Assembly: GCF_032854445.1 (NCBI RefSeq)
Contig: NC_088302.1
Span: 11,343,338-11,407,337, forward strand
Reading direction: 5' to 3'
From: Liolophura sinensis
Taxonomy: Eukaryota > Mollusca > Polyplacophora > Chitonida > Chitonidae
Length of the DNA stretch: 64,000 bases
Part shown: in pieces, positions 47,031-59,600 of the stretch
Position numbering within the stretch: the stretch's first letter is position 1
Layout: every line of letters starts with the position of its first letter
Program-made: the position numbers and the translations under genes
Notes under the pieces: generated by a model
What the model saw: the letters and a program-made list of their open reading frames with translations, nothing else
The model's database searches: none
What the model was told of the DNA's origin: nothing

Positions 47031-47779
47031 TGTTCGTCTGAGCTATCCGGGAAGACCACTCTTTCTTTTAGACGACTTTAATCGTTAGTCGTAACGTCAA
47101 TCCTTTGTCGAACACCCAACTACAAAATGCACTAATCTTTGCAAGGAAGAAACAGTCATAAGGAACCACCTACGACAGAAACGCACACAGAACATGTAAC
47201 AGCAGTGTGACCACACAAACAATTACGAATCCGTGGCTGTCACAGTACGAAAGAAATACAACCCATTTTGTATTATTTGTGGCATTACGCAAACATTGGT
47301 TGTTTCAGTGAATTGCTTTGCTATCTGAAATTGTTGTCTACCAATTCTGGAGCGTGTATGGATACAAGGTAAGAGTATAAATTTTAAGGCCATGTTTTAA
47401 ATAAATATATTTGTAGATTATGACCAGTAAAAATAATCCGATGACGAACAGATGTGTTGTACTTTACTGCGTGCCAGAGGTCATTCACAGTTTATAAGAA
47501 ATGTACCGAGGACGGGATTTGCGCCATTACTGCACTGGATCAAAAATAAAGATTGCCCGTCCGAGTCACTGTCCAAAATCTTACACCCAGTGTATGCTCA
47601 TGTTGAAACTCATATAGAGTACAACCGACTGGACCCCCGCTGGCTAAAACCTCTAATGCTGTTGCACTAAAACATCATGTAATAGGGTCACGAAAGATCA
47701 CACATGCTGTGTATTATTTTATATGCAAATAAATGCGGCTCAGCCGACACGAAAGAGCATTCACTGACGCTAATTGTAA

Positions 47780-47895
47780 CTTTTTTTTTATTATTTGCTT
47801 GAAATGAAATCAAAATTCTTGAAAAAGAATTGACGCCGCCCTCCGTGTCTTATGGATTCTTTTTCAAGAATCAACTGTTCCGAGTTGTTTCTCCA
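47780..47895. mobile_element. Short hairpin element, family H (copy 2)
   Basis: ATTCTTGAAAAAGAAT (47815-47830) and ATTCTTTTTCAAGAAT (47856-47871) are perfect inverse 16-mers. Read in reverse, the right arm continues GGAGAAACAACTCGGAACAG, like the arm of the element at 26178. The outer left arm is disturbed. Confidence 0.65.
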
Positions 47896-48277
47896 CTGTA
47901 TCAAGCTGAGGTGAAAGAGTGCGTAAAGTTAGTTGTAAATGGTGGTGCAAGGGTTTTGAAGTAATTCGGGTCCAAGCTGTCTAGTCTGTTGTTCATCCCA
48001 GACTAGTCGTGTATTGTTAGAGAACAATGGTGAATTCAGCTTGGACTGGAGCCGCCAATGTGCGGGAATAGATTTATAATAGGCCTACACAATTTACGCC
48101 TCCACTATATACGAAGGACCAAAGCCTCGCGCTACACTACCGCAATCAACATTGTTCCATCAAATCACGTGATAGTGTTGTCTTCATAATGTAACAAGCA
48201 TGTCCCAATGCATGCCAAAACATGTTCAATGCTCATTGGAAAGCAAAGCATGCTGAAAACATCATTCATGTATATAT

Positions 48278-48556
48278 GTGATGCCTATGGGAGCCCATTA
48301 AGGCCATCGTCGTACCAACATCGATGGCACGATAGAGCGAAGCCGTGAGACGATATTGTGAAGCGATGTAGCGATACTTTCCCATTATCGTGTCATTGCT
48401 TCGAACTATCGTTTCATCGCTTCGCACTATCGTGTCATCGCTTCGCGCTATCTTGCCATCGCTTCGCAGTACCGTTCCTTTGCATCCCACTATCGTTCAA
48501 TATCGCTTTCAAAGATTTTACGATGATGACTGCGATGGGTGCCCATTCTATTCACG
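48278..48556. mobile_element. Foldback element with internal 21-bp repeats
   Basis: The outer arms GTGATGCCTATGGGAGCCCA...CATCGTCGTA and ACGATGATG...ATGGGTGCCCATTCTATTCAC are inverse. Inside, CATCGCTTCGCACTATCGTGT repeats about five times (48395-48480). Inverse versions (ACGATAGAGCGAAGC, GTGAAGCGATG) lie on the left side at 48329-48370. Confidence 0.8.
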
Positions 48557-48694
48557 TTATACTGAAGCACGTTCCTCCTTCGCTGAGTTCTAACCAAGGA
48601 AGTGCCTTTGAATGTGGATTTATGGTTAACAGACTCGACTTGACTTGGGAATGGACTTAATTGCCAACAGATGAAGGTTACATGGATGGATGAA

Positions 48695-48772
48695 TGACTG
48701 AATGAGTGAGATAGTGCTTGGGGTTTAACATCGTGCTCAACAATTTTTCAGTCATATGAATGAAAATGAAGA
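48695..48772 (-). repeat. SINE family C tail (reverse)
   Basis: GAGTGAGATAGTGCTTGGGG, TTTAACATCGTGCTCAACAA and TTTTTCAGTCATATGA are the reverse of the 3' end of the SINE at 36372. Confidence 0.85.
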
Positions 48773-49324
48773 TATGAACAGATGAGGGCATTAAGTAGAG
48801 CTATCGGCTTGGATGACTGAATAATTGTCTTATATGGAGTATTGACCAGATGCGTGGGTGTGATTAGGAGAGGCACGGAACAAGTGAAGGCAGACCTCTT
48901 GGCACGGGATGACCGATCCAGTCCGCTAGCAGACAATAAAATACATGTATATCCACTTTTGCCCCAGTCGATCGGTACACACTCCAGAATACATGCTGTA
49001 CGAAAGCAAGCAATATGGTCACAAAGCTTTGAAAGCATGCAATTCACAATTTCAAGAGAAATAGAAAAAGGTTTAGATCTTTATACGGTTTTACGTGTGT
49101 TATGTTAAGCCGTTCAACATACAGAGGCATTATTGGTGCATGAAAATGTCAAGTATTAACCTTTCCGAACTGTCAATCAAGAACATGCATTTGAATCAAT
49201 GTTCTTGTAAGTAGATCAACCGGATGTCTCACACATTGGTTATAAATGTTCAACCTTTCTGTGACGTCATGCCGTCACAATTGTTTATACCTGATTTGGA
49301 ATGACAAGTAAAGTTGTCAAAAGA

Positions 49325-49412
49325 ATGGTTTCCTCCCACCATAATGCTGGCGGCCGTCGTATAAGTGAAATATTCATGAGCACGGCATAAAACAGCAATC
49401 GAAAATAAATAA
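49325..49412 (+). repeat. SINE 3' end, family A
   Basis: GGTTTCCTCCCACCATAATG, GCCGTCGTATAAGTGAAATA and CACGGCATAAAACAGCAATC. Confidence 0.85.
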
Positions 49413-49699
49413 TATACCGGACGTACGGCTGCAGCCAAGCCTAAGAGTGGATTCCAATAACGACCCTGGTCACATTTTAGAGTGCATCGAAGGAGCGGGT
49501 GGTGGCTGACTTGTTAAGGTAATTGGCTACCAGTTTTAAAGGAACAAATAACGTGTGTTCACTACCATTCTCGGACTCGAATTCTCCAATTTTTAAGATT
49601 TCCCTGCTTTCAGTCTGGACGTATAACACCCATCAACCAAATGGACGTCCAAGATCTAAGAAAGTATGTAAAGTATTAAATTAAGACGGAATCATGCAA

Positions 49700-49812
49700 A
49701 GAGAGGTTTCCACACACCATATGGCTGGCCGCCGTCGTATAAGTGAAATATTCTTGAGTTCGGCGTAAAACACCAATCAAATAAAAAAGATAAATAAATA
49801 AATAAACACACA
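49700..49812 (+). repeat. SINE 3' end, family A
   Basis: GAGGTTTCCACACACCATAT, GCCGCCGTCGTATAAGTGAA and TTCTTGAGTTCGGCGTAAAA with a TAAA-rich tail. Confidence 0.85.
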
Positions 49813-51375
49813 AACAGAAGCAGTCAACTGTTTCAAATGTTGGATAGACACAAGGAATGTTCCAGACGAATGATTGAAATCACTATCCAAATCATGTACG
49901 ATGCTAGTTTATAAGCTGTTGATAATCAACATATGTATCTCATTTGCGCTTTGAGATTTGGCGGGAATGGTCCACCATGTTCTTTTGTGTGGTCGTACGC
50001 GAAGTTTACTGCACGGAGATCACCTGCCTTCTACCAATATGACATGTTACACGTGGCCCAAAAGTTCGTCATTAACGCACCAAAGGTCCGTGGTTTATCT
50101 TATTTTATTGACGTCAGTATCAACAGGCTCAAAAGGCCCAGTTACGGAGATGATAACAATAACAAAAAGATAATGTAACAAATAAATAAACATAGAGTAA
50201 AAATTAAACGGACTGTAAGTGAATTGTAATGATAGGTGGCCTTGATACTAAACCATCTCGATGATAGTGCTTAGTCCAATGCTAGTGTTTAACAAACAGA
50301 TCAGTAAATTTACACAATTAAAACAAAGGAATCTCCAGTTAAGAAAAAAGTAATGATTTGCCCGGACTTTTGAATATACTTAGTGTCGTAAAAGTATCGA
50401 TCACGCCGTATTTTTACTGTTAAAAAAATATCTGCGCTCTGACAAAAATACTGATGCGGGGAATACTAACACAGCCTGTTTGAGGATAAAACAGCATAGG
50501 ATGTCGTGATTGGCTGATGCGAACATGATAAAAAAAAATAATGTGTACTCCGCGATTAAAACTGGCCGCCATTGCATAGGTGACAAATTCTTGTGTGCGA
50601 ATAAATACATAAAAGAGTACTTTGCCGACTTTCTCCACATTATGGGATGTGCATATATTTAGGTTTAAAACAAGCAAACATGACACATTTCCTTTAATGT
50701 ACCATGTACATGAATATAAAATTTTGGATCGTCGCATTTGTAACACAATATTATGCTTGTCTACTGGAAAAAACATTGTGGGCCATGACATTTGCTTTCC
50801 ATCTTTGATTTTGCACGAGTGTTGTTGACACAGTAAATCGTATTTATTTGCTGGGTTAGGGATGGGCTCATCGGTTATTCTCCAAATGGTGTGAATAAGT
50901 CTTTTGGTTCCTAGGATGGGGGGCGGGGGTGGGGTTGGTCACCACGGGGACACGTGGCCATCACGCTCCGTTCATATATACCCTGTACCAAATAGGAGCA
51001 CACCAGCTGTTTCGATATTGAAAATCAAACAGACTTCAAAGCATAGGTAACAGATCGACCTTTTACCAAAAATAAAAAAACGCCCACCCCCCTGCGAACC
51101 TCATAACTGTTTTCACTGCTCTATCTGTTTAGTATAACAGTGTTTTGCTTTGGTAAATGTTTTCTTTCAGAGACGATGTTTGTTTACTTAACCCCCCCCC
51201 CTCCCCCCACCCCACCCACACTGTCGGAGTGTCCATAAAGCATACCGACACCTCTAAACTCGCTGCAGTTGAAAGGCGCCAAGCTCCAGTATCACATCTA
51301 CCCTGGATTTTTACATGTCTGCTTTCACCAACACTTGATGACAACATGTATCTTCTGCCAGCTTTCCCAGTTCAG
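49813..51375. other. No recognised gene
   Basis: It has a SINE-tail scrap (about 50558-50612, AAACTGGCCGCCATTGCATA), a G-rich tract at 50919-50939 and a C-rich tract at 51191-51217. Open frames here look random. Confidence 0.45.
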
Positions 51376-51435
51376 GTGAAACTGCGCCTTGACGATAAAG
51401 TCAAATCATACAACTCGCCTTATGCTCCACAAAAG
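51376..51435 (+). CDS. Weak candidate internal exon, unknown gene
   Basis: Acceptor TTCCCAGTTCAG and donor GTAACT bracket 60 nt in one open frame (VKLRLDDKVKSYNSPYAPQK). No partner exon or family is recognised; splice consensus alone is weak evidence. Confidence 0.15.
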
Positions 51436-54400
51436 GTAACTAATTTATGGAATGGTATTTTTTTTTCAGGACACTTTATTATTGCATTATTGTTACAAAA
51501 TAACTATATGTCATTTTCAATAAGGCATTACGCGTTTGTCAGTCTAGGGTTTAAGTTGTATTCAATGCTTAATTTTATAATAAACCTAGAAAGAAAGAAT
51601 TAATTTTTTTCATTCATGTCTAATTATATATACTTCAGATTTTTTTTCCACAAGTCACGAAGGCGTACTGATATAACATTTCAGTATTTATATTTCCGAA
51701 TAATATTTCGGACGTTTCTAAAATTAGTCATTTTTAACTTCGTAGGGGTAGGCATGGAGTGAGGAGGGGGCTGTATTTCGCTTTTAATCAGCTTAACTTT
51801 ATTGGCGTTTTGCGTCATACGGCAAGGACTGTGAAGATCCGGAAAGTAATACCTGCTTGCTATATAACGGGATTAAGGTACAGATAACTGCAATAGCGGA
51901 GCAAGACAAAATATTGCACATTCATCAAATTCTGGTTGCCATGTAAGCTATTTGTGTAGGTATGTCGCTTTGCCCTGATATGTGATATACATGTACATAT
52001 TATTACAATGATCGCGATGTATACAGTGTAAACACAACCATGGCACACCTACATGCGCCAGTAGGTGTCATGAAACATCAGTCGTAAGCATGTGACGTCA
52101 CTGGAATGACAATCACCAAACTGCTCACAGTTATAGCCTGTCACTGTAAAATATCTGCCTGGAGGTCGTTTTGTTTTATATTTTCGCAACCTTTTTGTTA
52201 TTGTATAGGCCTCTTCGTGTAATTTAAACAAGAGGAACGACAAACAGTATAGAACAGAGCAGCATTAATTGTAGGACTATTGGTTTGAGTTTTAACAGAC
52301 CTCGAATGAAAGTCTTCATCAGATCAACATATGGACTAAAACCTACAAGAAAGGACACATGGTAATAAGGATGAGACTATTTGTGGGTAAAAAAGCATAT
52401 TTAGATAAGGTGTATATGTTACTCATGGCAATTTTAAGTTCATGACGGTATATCATAGGTCACACCTGAGTGAGTTTGACACGCACATGCAGTACTTACC
52501 GAATACAAATCTGCTATGTAAGATTTAACTTTCAAAGAAAAAAAAGCACAACACAAGATTCGTGAGGGCGATTTTAATAATGTGACTTATAAAATCAGCT
52601 TATTATTTAACACACACCAATAGGTGTTTGTAGCACTACATGAACTCTGCCGAAACACAGTGGTGGAGTTATCTCCCCTGATCTCCGCTGATCTGACAGC
52701 GATCGGCCAATCGGCTGTGGAAATGAAATATCAGGCCACATGCATATTATTAAAACAGCTGTGTTTTGTAGATGGGACTGTCCCAAGTTACCGGCCCACA
52801 GTAGGCTATATAGCTTATCGGCTTCTACTTAATGCTACTTATCAACTTTAATGAAGAAATCGAACTTGCCAAATTTTCCATCTGAAAGCCCAAATTTGTA
52901 TGAAGTGGTGAGTAAATTTATTTTCTTTGGGTGGAAGTACGATAGCAATGATGCTGATTGTTACAGTTTATACATTGATGAATGTTCCAGTTTAGGAGCG
53001 TGTGTACCCAAATACCTTTCCCGCTTTTAGATGTCGCTTCAGCGCAAACGTAGCGTTGGGTCATTGACCTGGCATTTACATGTACTGGCCTGCATTTTTG
53101 AGTAAAGATATATTTAAACAAACAAATTCATTCACGAGATGCTGTAAACAACTTAAGCTGATTTCTTTACCGGCTTAAATGTAAGTTAACACCTTTTTCT
53201 TGATGAAAAATTGTTATAAGTACAGACCTGAAGATGAAAGAGTTGCACGTGTTTACCCCATGCACAGGGGAAAATGGGCGTGTCTTTCTAATACACATGG
53301 TCACGCCCACTCACGCGTTTTGTATGGCGAGATATTTTCATGAATAACACCCTGATTTCTTAGCTGATATTAATTATGCGGTTAGTATTATTTCTTCATA
53401 GTTAAAATGACATATTATCATCACCGGTAACTTATATGCAGACAATGCATAAGACACACTTATCCCTAAACGAAATAAAATAGAAAGCTTATTCTTAGAA
53501 ATCATTTTCATATATTATATGATTCCAACGCAGAAAAGTTTTATTTTAAGGGCTCATATAATCATTATAAAATAACATTTAAGAGAACAAAAAAGAAGGC
53601 TGTGTTGGGATGCTTTCTAAGAGAATTGCAAGGATAATTTTCAGTAAACAAAACCGGGCAGATAATTTAATTAAAAAAAATGCCCTTCACATGGGAGCAG
53701 CCAGATTATAAATATTAACGTGAATTTTTTTTTTATTTCATAGAAAACTGAATCTCGCTTGATATCTGTCAGCTTGTCAAAACAACGCCTTAATAATATG
53801 CTTTACGTTCGTTAATTTGTTTTTATCAACTAAGATCATAAACTTAGGTTAAATAAATTTACATGTATTTGGAGCTAGAGTGATGGACTTATCTCCCCTT
53901 TACAACTCTCCTGAAATGAAGATAACAATTAGGGCGTTTCTCTTGCATGACAATTTTTAGTCAGACAAAAATGACGTACAAGGATGCTACATAACTCTCA
54001 ACTTTCCGATTTGATTTCACATAAAATTTGTTAAGAGTATAAGTAGGATGGTTAAGTATTCATAAGCAGATTTTTCAGAGGTAAGCTTTTTGACATAGTT
54101 TATCGAAAGCATGTTTTATCTACCGGCATCGATTGCGAATCGACTTTAACTTGATTTATGATGAAATGTTTTAACTTCAAATGATCAATCAAGGCAGATT
54201 TTCGGCTGTTAGCAATTGTGAAGGAAATAAGATCTGTGTCTCCATTGGTTTGTGTGTTTATTATTTATGTGACATTTTCCACGGGATTATCTTACGTAGG
54301 TTGTCTGGCGACGATAAACCGTAAATATATGCATTTGGCAGTGAGTGTTGTTGTTGTTGGACAGCAACCGTCAAAATCTCACTATAGTACACGTGGGGAT

Positions 54401-54680
54401 GTATTTCTAATTAGGTGAAGAGGAGCTGTTATGTATGTAACTGATGATAGAAACTAAAATAAATCCACTAAACCTATAAAGAAAAGCTCCAGACTTTACT
54501 TGGGTGTTGAAGTCACTGTGATACGAAGTCAAAGATTTGGACGAGCTAGGCCTGGATGACAACGCTTGTAGGGCCTCGCATAGTCATGGATCAATCCCCT
54601 TTAGCCCGTTAGGATGAATTGTACAATTTCTTTAAACAATTGATTACTAATGTACTTTACCCATCCAGCCACTCCTTTAC
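51436..54680. other. Intergenic region upstream of HMGCR, nothing firmly recognised
   Basis: No repeat of the families above and no convincing exon. At 53246-53308 there is a CACGTG E-box, then GGGCGTG and its inverse CACGCCC, discussed as a possible regulatory cluster. Confidence 0.4.
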
Positions 54681-55196
54681 AATGCTGAGGGTCCTAGGGC
54701 ACCTAACTGTTAAAATCCAGAGGTGTCGAACTTCCCAAAGGTAAATATCCATCCATTTTCATTAATGTCCCCCTCTCCACTGACTTTTCATTTACAAAAT
54801 CGCCGCCATCTATACGGCGCGCATGCTTGGCCAGGCAACTGGATACATAACGGCTGACCCTTACTGGCTTTATTTGTGGAGGTCAGACATGTCCAAACAA
54901 TGGCAAATGCTCTAGTTTGGTTCCCTGACGCACTAATTGTACCATTTAAAGTTAATGAGACTCAGCCTACACATGATAGTGAACAAGAAAAGGACTTCAT
55001 AAGCAGCATAATTGAAGGGTGGGATAGTTTCGTATCCAGCTGCCAAGCCGCACATGCGCACCATGTATATGGTGGCCATTTCGTAAATGATAAGTCAGCT
55101 GAGAGGGGAACTATAATGAAATTAGATGGATATTTACCTATTGGATGTTCGACATCTCTGGGTTTTAACAGTCAGGTGTCCTAGGACCTTAAGCAT
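54681..55196. mobile_element. Long palindromic (foldback) element, 516 bp
   Basis: Arms 54681-54846 and 55032-55196 are inverted copies along their length. AATGCTGAGGGTCCTAGGGC pairs with the end CTAGGACCTTAAGCATT, GGTAAATATCCATCC with GGATATTTACC, and CAACTGGATAC with GTATCCAGCTG. The central 185 bp is unpaired. The 102-residue open frame at 54876-55184 falls inside and is not a gene. Confidence 0.88.
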
Positions 55197-56489
55197 TATG
55201 AAGGAGTGCCTGGATGGGCGAGGTACATTAGTAATCAACTGTGTCTGACATTTTACATTTCATCCTACCTGCCTAAAGGGGACTGATCCATGACTACTCA
55301 AGACCCTACAAGTATTGTCATCGAGAAGCAAATGGTGAACCATGCACCATTTCATGCTGAGTCTATTCTAAATGATACTATGACAAACATCTCATGTATC
55401 ATCCAGTCGGTAATTGCATGTCAGCCCAAATTCACTCCATGACACATAATGAAAGACATTTTGCACTGAACACAATTATGGGCCCTCACATGAAATTTGG
55501 TTCCTTATCAGTGCGCATGTATGTTAAACCTGAAAAGAAGCACCCCATGTCTGATTTATTGTGAATAATTTGATAAGTCATTAATTTGTTTTGCATGATA
55601 AACACCGTCTTGGTTTATGGTTCGCTATAGATATGATACTCCGTCAATCCATGAAAAAGGTACCTTTTTAATAAACACTTGTGATGAGGGTCAGACGGCT
55701 ATTTGGAAAATTGTGACATTTGTGGTGAGATACACTATTGTGCCACACGATGATTATCAGAATTTTAAAATAGCACACATAGACGGACTAGTATAAGAGT
55801 TGCAGTATCTGTGAATTTTAACGATGTGCTGAATGCCTGTAATAAGCCACATTCGTATGTCAGACATCCGTCATTGTTTTAAGCTGAAAGTTCCCAAGAC
55901 CTCACTGTACTCCGGACCTGGACACTAATTTTCACTCTAGCTATATGACTACACCTAGTGGCAGAATGTATATATCTGTTTCAACTAAAATTCTGAAATG
56001 CAGTGATTTATGGCTAAAACACTTGAAAAAATGAAGTTACTATATGTGGAAAATGTTACTTTGAAATGTTGAAGTTTTATTAAACTTAGATAGAAGCTTC
56101 ATCCTCAGACTTCAAAGACCACTTGCCCAAACTGAGTGCTAATATGACCCCTGCTGCTGTATTGTAGCAAATATAGTAGCGTTCTGTGTGACATTCAGAT
56201 GTGACTTATACACAAATTGATGTGTGTTTCTATTGGATATTGTATGCACTAATAATCTTACAATATATATCATCACCTTGTCATCACTGATTGAAGTGCC
56301 TCAGCAGTACACTAGATGGGTGTCGGAGGGAGAACAAATAGAAAGTCGATGATGGTGCAGGTCAAGAAAAGCTGAAGAAGAGAAAAGCTAGCAAATATCA
56401 GTTATTTGATTCAAGCCTTCAAAATATAGCACACAATAACACACTTGAATCTATTTTTTACATCTTGGTTTCACTTTTTGTATTGCCAG
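55197..56489. other. No recognised feature; probably 5' intron or flank of HMGCR
   Basis: AT-rich. The first HMGCR exon found starts with a 3' splice site, so at least one non-coding 5' exon lies upstream, here or further off. I could not place it. Confidence 0.4.
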
Positions 56490-56675
56490 GTGGTCAAGTC
56501 ACTAAGTACAGGGATGCTGTCTCGCTTGTTCAGGGCCCATGGGCAGTTTTGTGCCTCACATCCCTGGGAGGTCATCATTGGCACCATCACCATTACATTA
56601 TGTCTGATGTCTATGAGCATGTTCACAGGGGATGATCGTGTCTGTGGCTGGAACTATGTCTGCCCACAGGAACAG
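56490..56675 (+). CDS. HMGCR: HMGCR exon with start codon
   Basis: Acceptor TTGTATTGCCAG, 24 nt of 5' UTR, ATG at 56514, donor GTATGT. Residues 1-54 include TM1 ([18 protein letters not shown]) and the lumenal [15 protein letters not shown]. Phase 0 out. Confidence 0.95.
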
Positions 56676-59600
56676 GTATGTGTACTAGGGCTTGTGTCGG
56701 ATGGGGGTAGGGGTGCTATCAGTGACAGAGGGACGGTATCATGTACACAGCAGTATCACTTTAACAATGCCCTTAAGACTCTGAAGTATTTCTCACACAA
56801 CTAATTTGTACATGTCAATAAGACAAAAGTTATCGACACACACTTGTGTCTGTATTTTTATGATTATTGTCTGTAATTTTGAATACATTGTAAATTAATC
56901 GTGACTTGTTTTGTTTTTTTCCAGCAGGATGTCAAAAGCTCGGACATTATTATATTGGCCATCACTCGCTGCTTGGCTGTCATGTACATTTACCTTCAGT
57001 TTAGAAATCTCAGAAAATTAGGATCAAAATATGTTTTAGGTAAGGTTTGTCAATACTCAGTGGAGGTTGTAGATTGGTAATGGGGCATTGGTGTCGAAGA
57101 GTTAAGGTTTATGCAAGCATATATCATGTTAAATTTTTAAATTTGATCTTTTTATGCTTTAAGACTCACAAATGGTTTAAATATATTTTGAACAATCTTT
57201 ATATTGAGTGTCACTGAAACCATATTTAAGTCACTATTAAGTAAACATATAGTAAATTGTGAAGGAATCCAGTTGCAGTATTTTATGAAAGCACAGTACA
57301 GTGTACTGTTTGCATGTACATACATCCCAGAAGAAAAAAAAGATAAATAATCGCAAAGCAAAAGAGTTTTGAAAGCCACAATAGTTGTAACATTTTTCTG
57401 GCATCCTTTTGTAGGAATATCTGGTGTCTTCACAATATTTTCCAGTTTTGTGTTCAGCACAGCTGTTGTCAACCTACTGGGCAATGACTTGACTGGACTC
57501 AAGTAAGTATCTTACCATTCTTTCTTGATTAAATCCCAAGAAAGTAGTGTTGTTGTCTTACCATTTTTACTTATTCAGCAAACACTATTCAACTTGCAAA
57601 AAATTACTGGACTATAATCTAACATTTACACATTCGGTCATACATAAAAATTCTTCCAAGTGATTGCATAAAGTTAGGAGAGTCCTTGATCTGCTTCATA
57701 TTTGTCAGTAGATGGTTTTTATGTTCTGTTTCTGTTCACCCAAACTTTTGCTATTACCAAGTAAACCTGCTATGTACACATATTTAAAGATTTCATTCTG
57801 TTTTGTTTTATTCAGTTTCAATTTATTATACTTATTGAAATTGACATGTACATGTGCATGTCATCTGTGACCAAAATGATTTCTCTTTTGCAGTGAAGCC
57901 CTGCCCTTCTTCCTTCTTCTTATTGACCTATCTAAAGCCAGTGCTCTTGCTAGATTTGCCCTCAGCTCTAAATCACAGGTAAGTCAAGTCTACCATAAAT
58001 CTTGGTCTTTTTGCCCAAGAAGAATGACGACTGGAGAAATGTCTATCCAGAAAGATACTGTTATAATCGAGGAAAGAGAAATAAACCTGTCTTCAATTTG
58101 TTATCGTTTTAAAATTATCTTTCGTTCAGTGTTTTCATCAATTTTTTTTGATAAACTGTTAATGTACATACAGTAACTGAAATACTGCATGTGTGTTTTT
58201 GGTGGCATTGTGACCAACTGGTATACATCCCATATTGTCTGTAATTTATGACCTATGTATCAGTCGTTAAGTGAGTGAGCAAATATCATGTTAAATGCTT
58301 ATTAAAATGTTGCCTGTAGTGCATCTGTTGAATTAAGGCCTGTTTTGCTTGTCAGATGCCTGGCTTTATTTTATAGTGTTTGAATACTATAAATGTTTAG
58401 TCTACTGGTTTCTGTGGTTCTGTCCATAAGGGTTTTATATAAGAGTAGCCGAGAACCTCAGTCAGTGGCTATTTCAGATGATAACACATCTTTTGTTCTC
58501 CATTGACAGGATGAGGTGAAGGACAATATAGCAAGGGGAATGGCTATAATAGGCCCTGTGATAACACTGGATGCCCTGGTGGAAACTCTAGTCATTGGTG
58601 TAGGAACTCTCTCTGGTGAGTGAAATAACACCAGAAAACTGGATGATGTATATGTACTATGTTTCGTATGGTGGATTTCATGCATGATATGGTCCTGTAA
58701 TATCCTAGAGTCTTTGGACCTACCAATTAGGGTTCAAAATTAACTAAAGAATGTCACCAGGGAATAGGTCAAGTGGCCTCTTAGATCAACGTGTACCGGT
58801 CATCCCTCAATATCAGCTGGTCCTGGAGTGGGAAAAAATAGAGGAAAGCATAATCAAAGTTGTTTGATATGTTTTCATCTAAATGTATAGCATCATATAT
58901 GTAGATAACTTTACAGTCAGTGGTAACTGAATTAACCTTTCCTAAATTGAGTGCCAGTAGGACAAGTGTTTGTTAAACTTTTCTGGCATGACCAGAAATC
59001 TACTGGCCTCAGACAAGCATATTAACTTTAATTTTGGCCCCTGCTAATATTCAGTCAAAGTGTATATTTAAATCTGAATATCTAATGGTTTGATTTTGAC
59101 AGGTGTCCCCCAGTTGGAAACAATGTGTTGTTTTGGGTGTTTGTCTGTGATTGCTAATTACCTGGCCTTCATGACCTTCTACCCAGCATGTTTGACCTTG
59201 GTGCTTGAGGTAAGCTACAATCTAAAGTCTTTACTGGACTTGCAGTATTTGACCTAAAATTTTGTCCATGACAACGTTACACATTATGCCTCATTCTAAG
59301 AGTTCTTCTGATCCTAGAAAACTGCTGAAAGGTTTGACATCCTACCATAGAAATGTAAGTTTCAACACCAAAAAGAATATTGTGGGACATTTATTTTGTG
59401 TGAGAAATGTACTTTTTGGGGTCAAAATTTAGGTCAGATACAAGAATTTTATGGAATATGTATTAAAAATGGATAAGATCACTTATTACAAGTTCTAGAA
59501 GACAAAAATGTCTGCAGCATGGTGAAAAGATGAACTGAAAGTCAAAAATAATTTTTGTGTTACATGATTTTGTCCAGTGCTATGGATTTAGATTTGCAAT

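Noticed and set aside
51157-51603. 148-residue open frame
   Set aside because: It starts in a C-rich tract and runs through an exon-like block into AT-rich sequence. Only the 60-nt block at 51376-51435 has any splice support, and that is weak.
54801-54810. CGCCGCCATC as a YY1 site marking the HMGCR promoter
   Set aside because: It belongs to one arm of the foldback element and has a degenerate mirror copy in the other arm, so it came with the transposon.
54876-55184. 102-residue open frame as a possible small gene upstream of HMGCR
   Set aside because: It lies across the loop and right arm of a palindromic element, and no similarity to any family is visible.
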